Positions 17,288-24,192 of a stretch of 32,016 bases of DNA are shown piece after piece. Every line of letters begins with the position of its first letter. Positions within the stretch are counted from its first letter, which is position 1. Both the position numbers and the translations under genes were made by a program. The stretch is taken from positions 1 to 32,016 of the forward strand of contig JAUHYL010000047.1 of NCBI GenBank assembly GCA_030426545.1. The letters are read 5' to 3'. This DNA is from Gammaproteobacteria bacterium (GTDB taxonomy: Bacteria > Pseudomonadota > Gammaproteobacteria > Pseudomonadales > Halieaceae). The notes beneath the pieces are model-generated. The model searched no databases. It worked only from the letters and a program-made list of their open reading frames with translations, and was not told the DNA's origin.

Positions 17288-18502
17288 ATGCAAGCCTTCG
17301 ATTACAGCGCCCTGCCCTTTGCGGTTCGCGAGGATCTGGCGCAGGCCTACCGCGAGTACTGGCGCAAGCTGGCCGCTGCCGGCAGTTGGTGGTCCGGGGA
17401 GCAGCGCGTGGCGATCGCACAGGAAGTGCGCAACGCGCTGCGCTGCAGTTACTGTGCAGAACGCAAGCAGGCACTGTCGCCCTACCATTTCCCCGGTGAG
17501 CATGAGCACAGCCATAACCTGCCAGCCATCGCCGTCGATGCCGTCCACCGTATCGTGACCGACCAGGGCCGCATTACGCGCGACTGGGTGCAGCACATTC
17601 AGACGCAGGGCCTGAGTGAACCCCACTACGTTGAACTGGCCGCGGTGGTTGTCACGGTATTCAGTATCGACGAGTTCAATCGAGGCCTGGGCCTGCCGCC
17701 CGAGGCGCTTCCGACACCGCTCCCGGGCGAACCTGATCACTATCTGCCAGGTAACACCGACAGCACAACGGGGTTTGTCGCCATGCTGCCGGCGCAGGGC
17801 AAACTGAACGCCAGAGAAAGCGGGCTGTGGTCCCCGGGACGGAGCGCCAACGTGTTGCGCGCCCTTAGCCTGGTGCCAGACGGCGTGCGTGACTGGCAGT
17901 CTGTTGCAAATGCGCAGTACCTGCCAGCGGAGAAACTGGTTCGCTTCACCGCCGCAACCGGGCGCAGTATTAATCGCCCGCAGATGGAGCTCATCGCAGG
18001 GCGGGTATCGTCCTACAACGAATGCTTCTACTGAACTAACTCACACGCCACCATGCTCAGTTTGAGCGTGGACTCTTCCGATACCGATCTCGACTTGCAG
18101 GTGATAAACGGCGCGGGTGGCGGCGGAATACCCCTGGGCGAAGAACTGCGACTGTTCGCTGAAACGCTCGCATCACGCGACGAAAAGGCGCTGGGCGACG
18201 CGCGAGAAACCCTGTTGCGCGTCGCTGGCGCAGCGGTACTTGTCGATGCAACAGCCGTTGCCGCCAACTTTCAGCGCATGGTGCGCATTGCCGACTCAAC
18301 CGGTATCCCGGTAGACGGCCTGATGGATGCGCTCAGCGGTTCAATACCGGATGAACTGGAGCTGCGCCGCTTTCACTCCGCCGGTAACACGCCACCGCGG
18401 GGTCGCTTTCACGCGCTCAAATCGTGGCTGGTGCGCAACATCGCGTTACGCATGCTGCTACGCGGCGGGCGAGACGCCAGTCGCAACCCGGACAACCACT
18501 AA
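17288..18502 (+). CDS. AhpD-like alkylhydroperoxidase-related selenoprotein, Sec encoded by in-frame TGA (18032-18034)
   Basis: Read through one TGA, this is a single 404-residue protein of the AhpD/carboxymuconolactone-decarboxylase fold with two tandem domains. Domain 1 has CSYC (C53, C56). Domain 2 has IAGRVSSYNECFY, then TGA at codon 249, then TNSHATM: C246-x-x-U249-x-x-x-H253. That is exactly the AhpD redox motif CxxCxxxH with selenocysteine in place of the second Cys. The frame continues unbroken for 155 codons, and the tail (VDATAVAANFQRMVRIADSTGIP) is typical of this family. A SECIS-like hairpin follows the TGA. A conventional caller would report two ORFs, 17288-18034 and one from ATG 18053, which has no ribosome-binding site. 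Role: thiol/selenol peroxidase or related redox enzyme, inferred. AhpD-like selenoproteins are a known class. The alternative is a nonsense mutation. Confidence 0.88.
18048..18071 (+). promoter_or_regulatory. Candidate bacterial SECIS element for Sec insertion
   Basis: Lower stem CCAC (18048-18051) with GUGG (18068-18071), a three-base bulge CAU on the 5' side, upper stem GCUCA (18055-18059) with UGAGC (18063-18067), and apical loop GUU (18060-18062). The loop starts with G followed by U, the bases SelB contacts in the E. coli fdhF element. The loop G is 25 nt after the UGA, inside the roughly 16-37 nt window known for bacterial SECIS elements. The element lies within the coding frame, as bacterial ones do. 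Confidence 0.8.
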
Positions 18503-18507
18503 ATCGG

Positions 18508-19854
18508 TCATACAACCCCGTAGGCCAGCATCGCGTCGGCAACTTTGATAAAGCCGGCAATATTGGCGCCCTTCACATAGTCGATGTAGTCATCATCCTC
18601 GGCGCCGTGCTGTGCACACTGGGCGTGAATACCGACCATGATGTTGTGCAGGCGGCGTTCCAGTTCCTCCGCGGTCCACGCCATCCGGATGCTGTTCTGC
18701 GTCATCTCCAGGCCAGAGACGGCCACGCCACCCGCATTCGCCGCCTTGCCCGGACCGTACAGCATGCGGTTTTTCTGCAGTACATCGATACCCTCCAGCG
18801 TGGTGGGCATGTTCGCGCCCTCCGACACCCCGATACAGCCATTGGACGCCAGCACTTTCGCGTCATCGCCGTCGAGTTCGTTCTGTGTTGCGCAGGGAAA
18901 AGCGAGATCGCAGGGCACATCCCAGGGCCGCTTACCGGCGAAGTAATCACAACCAAACTTTTCCGCGTACTCGGAAATGCGGCCGCGCCGCTTCACTTTC
19001 AGGTCCTTCACCCAGTCCAGTTTTTCCGTATCCATGCCATCCGGATCGTGTATATAGCCCGACGAATCCGACAGCGTTACCACCTTGCCACCCAACTGCA
19101 GGATCTTCTCCGCGCAGTAAATCGCCACGTTCCCGGAACCTGAAATCACGCAGGTTTTACCAATCATCGAATCGCCACGCTGTTTCAGCATCTCCTCCAT
19201 GAAGTACGCATTGCCGTAGCCCGTGGCTTCGGTACGGATAAGGCTGCCCCCAAACTCCAGGGCCTTGCCCGTCAGTACACCCGAAAACTCGTTGGTCAGG
19301 CGCTTGTACTGCCCGAACAGGTAGCTGATCTCTCGAGCACCCACCCCGATATCGCCGGCGGGTACATCCACATTCGGACCGATATGGCGATACAGGGCCG
19401 TCATGAACGACTGGCAGAAACGCATGACCTCACGATCTGACTTCCCTTTGGGGTTGAAATCTGCCCCGCCCTTGGCAGCACCCATGGGCAAGGTGGTGAG
19501 GCTGTTCTTGAACGTCTGCTCGAACCCGAGAAACTTCAGAATGCTGAGATTGACCGAGGGGTGAAAGCGCAAACCCCCCTTATACGGGCCGATCGCATTG
19601 TTAAACTGTACGCGATATCCCCGGTTAACCCGGATATTGCCGTTGTCGTCTTCCCAGACCACGCGGAACATCAACGTGCGGTTGGGCTCGGTCATGCGCT
19701 GGATAATGGCGGCGTCCTGGTACCGCGGGTTATCCAGGATAAACGGAATGACCGATTGCGCCACCTCGTGCACAGCCTGGTGAAACTCGGGTTCATTGGG
19801 GTTGCGCTTGCGCAGGCCAGACATGAAGCGTTCGACCGAGAGATCTTCATACAT
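18508..19854 (-). CDS. gdhA: NADP-specific glutamate dehydrogenase
   Basis: A 448-residue cytoplasmic enzyme for reductive amination of 2-oxoglutarate to glutamate, the low-affinity ammonium assimilation route. YKGGLRFHPSVN (K92), K116 and PMGAAKGGADFNPKG (catalytic K128) form the active site; PAGDIGVGAREISYLFGQYKR follows. The nucleotide domain has SGSGNVAIYCAEKILQLGG, and NAGGVAVSGLEM closes the core. Length matches the hexameric GdhA family. An AAGGAAAA ribosome-binding site lies upstream of the ATG at 19854. It converges on the selenoprotein gene with only five bases between them and has a long structured leader. Confidence 0.97.
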   Translation of the reverse strand: MYEDLSVERFMSGLRKRNPNEPEFHQAVHEVAQSVIPFILDNPRYQDAAIIQRMTEPNRTLMFRVVWEDDNGNIRVNRGYRVQFNNAIGPYKGGLRFHPSVNLSILKFLGFEQTFKNSLTTLPMGAAKGGADFNPKGKSDREVMRFCQSFMTALYRHIGPNVDVPAGDIGVGAREISYLFGQYKRLTNEFSGVLTGKALEFGGSLIRTEATGYGNAYFMEEMLKQRGDSMIGKTCVISGSGNVAIYCAEKILQLGGKVVTLSDSSGYIHDPDGMDTEKLDWVKDLKVKRRGRISEYAEKFGCDYFAGKRPWDVPCDLAFPCATQNELDGDDAKVLASNGCIGVSEGANMPTTLEGIDVLQKNRMLYGPGKAANAGGVAVSGLEMTQNSIRMAWTAEELERRLHNIMVGIHAQCAQHGAEDDDYIDYVKGANIAGFIKVADAMLAYGVV

Positions 19855-19992
19855 ACCTTGTTTTCCTTATAGGTAAAAAATCGCCAGCAACAGAGTGCCC
19901 GCACGTTGCGCTGCTGCCCTGGGTAGCGTACAGGTTATGAGCATACCGAATTTTCTGGTGCCGAACCCGCTTTGAAGGATATAGCATCTGGA

Positions 19993-20042
19993 TGGTGCCT
20001 GGGCGCTCCGGGGACACAAGGTGGGCGCTGGCCCTGGCACCA
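19993..20042 (-). other. Long imperfect inverted repeat in the putative gdhA leader
   Basis: TGGTGCC-T-GGGC (19993-20004) is the reverse complement of GCCC-T-GGCACCA (20031-20042) apart from one central mismatch, giving a stem of 7 plus 4 bp around a 26-nt loop. The loop repeats GGGCGCT. If gdhA starts at the TATAAT at 20065-20060, this structure forms at the very 5' end of its transcript. The regulatory role is inference. Confidence 0.4.
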
Positions 20043-20045
20043 GAC

Positions 20046-20073
20046 TTGACATAATGTTAATTATAACTATCTT
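20046..20073 (+). promoter_or_regulatory. Putative sigma-70 promoter of the cytochrome c / lactone oxidase operon
   Basis: Consensus -35 TTGACA at 20046-20051, spacer 16 nt, -10 TATCTT at 20068-20073 (four of six). It lies about 140 nt before the cytochrome c start. The overlapping minus-strand TATAAT (plus 20060-20065) is a consensus -10 for gdhA, though its -35 is poor. The two promoters would occlude one another. Confidence 0.45.
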
Positions 20074-20215
20074 TATGATTTAACAGCCTGATCAGTGCCC
20101 CTGCGGAGTGGCATTGGCCCACTTGAAGAATTGATAAAACCGCGTGAATGCCCCACGCTAATCCCTGGCAGTTGAGCAGTCACCACCCTGCCCCTGTTAC
20201 CGAGGAGAAAACCGA

Positions 20216-20581
20216 ATGATGCGCGCTCCCTACCGCCATTTCCTGTTAGTACTCGTCCTGTGCACCTTGGCAGCATGCAACGACGACGGAGCTTCTGGCC
20301 AGGCTTCCGCGGAGATAAGCAGCCGCAACCTCGCTCCGGCAGACGAGCAACTGGCTGCAATTTACAACCGCAGTTGTCGCAGTTGCCACACCGTTGCCGC
20401 TACCGGCTCACCGTTGACTGGCGACACCGCCGCCTGGGAAGCGCGTATGGAAAAAGGCATGAGTACGCTGGTAGACAATGTGGTGAATGGCTTCGGCGGT
20501 ATGCCACCGTTCGGTCTGTGTATGGATTGCGACGCAGAGCAATTCGAAGCGCTGATTCACTTTATGGCCACGGGCGGCTAA
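20216..20581 (+). CDS. Cytochrome c5-type lipoprotein
   Basis: A 121-residue monohaem c-type cytochrome with a lipoprotein signal (LCTLAAC, lipidated C21). The haem site is CRSCH (C54, C57, H58); the axial Met is probably M96 in GGMPPFG. CMDC (102-105) is the extra disulfide pair typical of cytochrome c5. It should be anchored in the envelope facing the periplasm. A GAGGAG ribosome-binding site precedes the start; ATG 20219 is equally possible. The lactone oxidase gene starts 4 nt after the stop, so this cytochrome is likely its electron acceptor. Confidence 0.92.
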   Translation: MMRAPYRHFLLVLVLCTLAACNDDGASGQASAEISSRNLAPADEQLAAIYNRSCRSCHTVAATGSPLTGDTAAWEARMEKGMSTLVDNVVNGFGGMPPFGLCMDCDAEQFEALIHFMATGG

Positions 20582-20585
20582 TCCC

Positions 20586-21959
20586 ATGCTGAATCGCCGC
20601 AACCTGCTGTCCGCCATGATTACCGCCACGGTCGCCGCAAGTGCAACGGGCGGGTGGCCAGTGCTGGCCAATGCCGCCCCCACCAGAAAGCGCCTGCCCT
20701 GGCGCAACTGGTCGGGTTCACAACAGTGTCTGCCCGAGGCACGCAAAGCGCCGGCCACTGTCGCGGAACTGCAGGAACTGGTTGCCGCCAGTACCGGCAC
20801 GGTTCGGCCTGTCGGTGCCGGGCACTCCTTCACGCCTCTGGTTCCGACTGACGGTACCATCGTTTCGCTGGCACGCCTCAGCGGCATCGTCGATCACGAC
20901 AGCGAGAAGCTACAGGCCACTGTGTGGTCCGGCAGCCGGCTCGGGGATCTCGGTAAACCCCTGGATGATATAGGGCAGGCGTTAATTAACATGCCCGATA
21001 TCGACGAACAGGCGCTGGGCGGCTGCCTGGCGACGGCTACCCACGGCACCGGGGCCAGCCTGGGTTGCATGTCGACTTTCGTGCGCGGCCTGCAGCTGGT
21101 CGACGGCCGCGGAGAACTACACGAGTGTGACGCCAACAACAATCCCGACTTGTTTAACGCGGCACTGGTGTCCATGGGCGCGTTGGGCATCATCACGCAG
21201 GTGCGGCTACAAAACATCGCCCCGTACCGGCTGCGCAGGGAAACTCACTGGCGCACTTTCGAAGAGATCGTGGAAACCGCCGAGGCGCTGGCAGACAAAC
21301 ACCGCAATTTCGAGTTTTTCTACATTCCCTTCTCCGGCATGGGCTTTACCGATAGCCAGGATTTCACCGACGAACCGCTGGGCTCGACGGAAAAACTCGA
21401 TGGCAATGAAGGCGTAGAGGATTTGCGCCTGGCACGCGACCTGATGAGCAAGATGCCCAGAGTGCGTGAGCTGGTGCTGGGCAGTTATATGCGCACGCTG
21501 GACAGCGAAGTCACCGTGGAAAAGTCCTGGCGGAACTATGCCAGCGAGCGCAATGTACGCTTCAATGAAATGGAGTATCACCTGCCGCGGGAATACGGAC
21601 TCAAGGCGCTGCAGGAGATTCGCGAGGTCCTGGAGTCGAATCACCAGGAGGTGTTCTTCCCCATCGAGTTTCGCTACATACACAGCGATGACATCTGGTT
21701 GAGCCCGTTTTACGGCAGGGAAACCTGCTCGATCGCGGTGCATCGCTATTTTGAAGAAGACTACCAGCCGTTTTTCAAGACCATTGAACCCATCTTTCGC
21801 AAATACCACGGGCGCCCCCACTGGGGCAAACTGAACACACTCACCCGTAAAGAACTCAGCAAACTGTATCCCCACTGGGACGACTTTGCTGAGGTGCGGC
21901 GCAGTTACGATCCGCAGGGGCGTTTCCTGAATGACTATCTCCGATCTCTGTTCACATGA
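20586..21959 (+). CDS. Tat-exported FAD-dependent aldono-1,4-lactone oxidase/dehydrogenase
   Basis: A 457-residue flavoprotein of the vanillyl-alcohol oxidase fold. The N-terminus is a Tat signal (NRRNLLSAMITATVAA). The FAD domain has VRPVGAGHSFTP, where H80 is the position of the covalent flavin His in many relatives, and ATHGTGASLG. The C-terminal cap is the D-arabinono-lactone oxidase domain with HWGKLNTL, the signature of L-gulono/L-galactono/D-arabinono-lactone oxidoreductases. The reaction is expected to be oxidation of an aldonolactone or a polyol at C2. Being exported and next to a cytochrome c, it probably passes electrons to the respiratory chain rather than to oxygen. The true substrate is unknown. 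Confidence 0.9.
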   Translation: MLNRRNLLSAMITATVAASATGGWPVLANAAPTRKRLPWRNWSGSQQCLPEARKAPATVAELQELVAASTGTVRPVGAGHSFTPLVPTDGTIVSLARLSGIVDHDSEKLQATVWSGSRLGDLGKPLDDIGQALINMPDIDEQALGGCLATATHGTGASLGCMSTFVRGLQLVDGRGELHECDANNNPDLFNAALVSMGALGIITQVRLQNIAPYRLRRETHWRTFEEIVETAEALADKHRNFEFFYIPFSGMGFTDSQDFTDEPLGSTEKLDGNEGVEDLRLARDLMSKMPRVRELVLGSYMRTLDSEVTVEKSWRNYASERNVRFNEMEYHLPREYGLKALQEIREVLESNHQEVFFPIEFRYIHSDDIWLSPFYGRETCSIAVHRYFEEDYQPFFKTIEPIFRKYHGRPHWGKLNTLTRKELSKLYPHWDDFAEVRRSYDPQGRFLNDYLRSLFT

Positions 21960-21995
21960 GCGGCGTATGAGAGTAAGCATGCAGGTGTCACCGTT

Positions 21996-23270
21996 GTGAA
22001 ACGGCGCACCCTTGTACTTGGCGGCCTCGCCGGGGCGGCGGGCCTGACGCTGGTTGCTCGTCCGCGCGACGTCGGCGAGAACCACGCGCCGTACTTCGAA
22101 AAACTCGCCGCCGCGCTGGATCAACACCAACGGGCCGGGCCAACGCTGTTGATAGACGCGCAGAAGTTGCAGAATAACGTACGCACCCTGCAACAGCACA
22201 TCAACAACCGCTTCGCTTACCGCATCGTGGCCAAGTCACTGCCCTCCCCTGACCTTTTGCAGCGAGTGATGACGCTGTCGGGCAGTCAGCGCCTGATGCT
22301 GTTTCACCAGCCGTTTATCAACGCAGTGGCCGAACGCTTCCCACAGGCGGATATCCTCCTGGGCAAGCCCATGCCGGTGGCAGCGGCGCGCAATTTTTAC
22401 CAGCGCTTCAAAGTAGGCGCTTTTGACCCGGCCGCCCAGTTACGCTGGTTGGTAGACACACCGCAGCGCCTGGCTGAGTACGAACTGCTGGCCGTGGAAC
22501 GCGGTACAGACATGCAGATCTGCCTTGAACTGGATGTGGGTCTGCATCGCGGCGGCATCACAAGCACCGATCAGATGCAGGCAATGCTGGATACGCTGCA
22601 GCGCTCGGAGAGGCTGCACTTTGCCGGTTTTATGGGGTATGAGCCTCACGTGGTCAAGGTACCCGGTAATCCGCTGCGCTATCGCGACCAGGCCGTGGAT
22701 GCCTATCGCGTTTTCGTCGACACCGCGCGCCAGCACCTCGGTTCCGAGTGGCCTGAGGACGCCGTGCTGAACTGTGGCGGTAGTCCGACCTACCAACTCT
22801 ACGACGAGGGCGAATTCCCCTTCAATGAACTGGCGGCAGGGTCCTGCCTGGTGAAACCCACCGATTTTGATCTGCCCAGCCTCGCCGACCATGAACCCGC
22901 GGCATGGATCGCCACCCCGGTACTGAAGCGTTCGGACTCACTGCACATTCCGGGCATAGACCTTGGTCCGCTGCAAAGCCTGTGGAACCCAAACAGGGAA
23001 CGCGCCTTTTTTACCTACGGCGGCTACTGGAAAGCGGTCCCCGAATCGCCGCAGGGACTGACCACCAACAGTGTGTTCGGTCGCTCTACCAATCAGGAAA
23101 TGCTGAACGGCTCGTCCACTATCGATTTACAACCCGGTGACTGGGTATTCCTGCGTCCCACGCAGAGCGAATTTGTCTTCCTGCAGTTTGGTGATATCGC
23201 CGTGTACAACGACGGCGTGATTACCGAGGACTGGCCCGTCCTCCCGGAAAACGGACCGCGCGCAAGCTGA
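21996..23270 (+). CDS. DSD1-like (alanine racemase-fold) PLP protein with Tat-type N-terminus
   Basis: A 424-residue fold-type III PLP protein. The start GTG 21996 gives KRRTLVLGGLAGAAGLTLVA, a twin-arginine-like export signal. The barrel has TLLIDAQKLQNNV, the PLP Lys K80 in RIVAKSLPSPDLL, LELDVGLHRGGI, GFMGYEPH and LNCGGSPTYQ, matching D-threonine aldolase / D-serine dehydratase (DSD1) relatives. In that family the C-terminal domain binds a metal through an HxC pair near the end. Here the equivalent stretch reads LRPTQSEFVFLQFGDIAVYNDG, with Gln and Glu in those places. Reaction and substrate are unknown. It sits 36 nt after the lactone oxidase gene and is likely in its operon. Confidence 0.82.
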   Translation: MKRRTLVLGGLAGAAGLTLVARPRDVGENHAPYFEKLAAALDQHQRAGPTLLIDAQKLQNNVRTLQQHINNRFAYRIVAKSLPSPDLLQRVMTLSGSQRLMLFHQPFINAVAERFPQADILLGKPMPVAAARNFYQRFKVGAFDPAAQLRWLVDTPQRLAEYELLAVERGTDMQICLELDVGLHRGGITSTDQMQAMLDTLQRSERLHFAGFMGYEPHVVKVPGNPLRYRDQAVDAYRVFVDTARQHLGSEWPEDAVLNCGGSPTYQLYDEGEFPFNELAAGSCLVKPTDFDLPSLADHEPAAWIATPVLKRSDSLHIPGIDLGPLQSLWNPNRERAFFTYGGYWKAVPESPQGLTTNSVFGRSTNQEMLNGSSTIDLQPGDWVFLRPTQSEFVFLQFGDIAVYNDGVITEDWPVLPENGPRAS

Positions 23271-23326
23271 ACGTGTTTACGCTATGATCGGCGGCACTTC
23301 GTTTTACCAATCCGGGAAATATTACA

Positions 23327-24106
23327 ATGATCGATGATCTATTTTCGCTGTCGGGCAAAGTCTGCGTGGTTACCGGTGGCTCGCGCGGGCTGGGCTTCTT
23401 CATGGCAAAGGCCTTCCTGCAGGCGGGCGCTGAGCGTGTCTACATCACCGCGCGCAAAGCCCAGCAGTGTGACGCCGCGGCAGAGGAACTTTGCGCGTTT
23501 GGTGACTGCGTCTCCCTGCCCGGCGATCTCAGCAGCATGGACGATGTGCTGTCACTGGCAGAGAAACTCAGGGAACGCGAAACAAGCATCGACGTGCTGG
23601 TGAACAATGCGGGGCGCGGCTGGCTGGAGCGCTTCGAAACATTCCCCGAGGCGGGCTGGGATAAAGTCATGGACCTCAACGTCAAATCGCCGTTCTTTCT
23701 TACGCGGGAACTGACGCCACTACTGGCCGAGGGTGCCACGGCAGACAATACTGCCAGCGTCATCAACATTGGATCTATCGCCGGTATCTGCGGCGCCACC
23801 GACACCTTCAGCTATGCGCCGAGCAAGGCCGCTATCCACCAGGTAACACGCAATCTCTCGGCCCTGCTCGGAGAACAGCACATCCGCGTGAATGCCATTG
23901 CGCCAGGGCGTTTCTTCACCTCGATGACAGAATACGCCAGCCAGGACAAAGCCCAGTACGAAGCAGAGATCGCCTACATTCCCCTGCATCGCTGGGGCGA
24001 GGAAAAAGATATCAGCGGTGTGGCATTGCTGTTGGCGAGCCGCGCCGGTGGGTTCATAACCGGTGAGATAATTACCGTGGACGGCGGCACTTCAGTCGTC
24101 AGGTAG
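23327..24106 (+). CDS. SDR family oxidoreductase, RhlG / gluconate-5-dehydrogenase-like
   Basis: A 259-residue classical SDR. TGGSRGLG binds the cofactor; the other motifs are NNAG, NVKSPFFLTREL, INIGSIAGI (catalytic Ser), YAPSK (YxxxK), APGRFFTSMT, and the C-terminal ITGEIITVDGG. DLSS after the second strand and the APGRFFTSMT loop resemble RhlG-type ketoreductases, but 3-oxoacyl or sugar-acid substrates cannot be separated by eye. It follows the PLP-protein gene by 56 nt on the same strand, so it may belong to the same operon. The start ATG lacks a strong Shine-Dalgarno. Confidence 0.9.
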   Translation: MIDDLFSLSGKVCVVTGGSRGLGFFMAKAFLQAGAERVYITARKAQQCDAAAEELCAFGDCVSLPGDLSSMDDVLSLAEKLRERETSIDVLVNNAGRGWLERFETFPEAGWDKVMDLNVKSPFFLTRELTPLLAEGATADNTASVINIGSIAGICGATDTFSYAPSKAAIHQVTRNLSALLGEQHIRVNAIAPGRFFTSMTEYASQDKAQYEAEIAYIPLHRWGEEKDISGVALLLASRAGGFITGEIITVDGGTSVVR

Positions 24107-24192
24107 CCTGCATCACGCTGCACGCCCGGTGGTTGACGGCGGCGATAGTGCACGCGAAGTCACAGGCGCGGACGGGCTCGACCCGGTGCTAC

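Larger units (their letters stand above)
19855..20215. other. Divergent intergenic region gdhA / cytochrome c operon
   Basis: A 361-nt non-coding stretch. Its core (20046-20085) is AT-rich and appears to carry back-to-back promoters, and the gdhA-side half holds a long inverted repeat, both listed separately. The remaining sequence has no convincing ORF; a 61-codon minus-strand open frame at 19867-20052 overlaps the inverted repeat and has no coding signature. Confidence 0.6.

Noticed and set aside
18053-18502. Independent small gene starting at ATG 18053
   Set aside because: It has no ribosome-binding site, is exactly in frame with the preceding ORF across a single TGA, and its start codon lies inside the SECIS-like hairpin; it is better read as the C-terminal part of the selenoprotein.
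17288-18502. AhpD-like gene inactivated by a nonsense mutation
   Set aside because: Possible, but the TGA falls precisely on the redox Cys codon and is followed by a well-placed hairpin; no other frame damage is visible. Random nonsense would rarely hit this codon.
19867-20052. 61-codon minus-strand open frame between gdhA and the cytochrome operon
   Set aside because: Lies over the inverted repeat and promoter region, with no coding signature or ribosome-binding site.
21207-22199. 330-codon open frame antisense to the lactone oxidase and PLP-protein genes
   Set aside because: Shadow of two well-supported genes; composition is not protein-like and it crosses their boundary.
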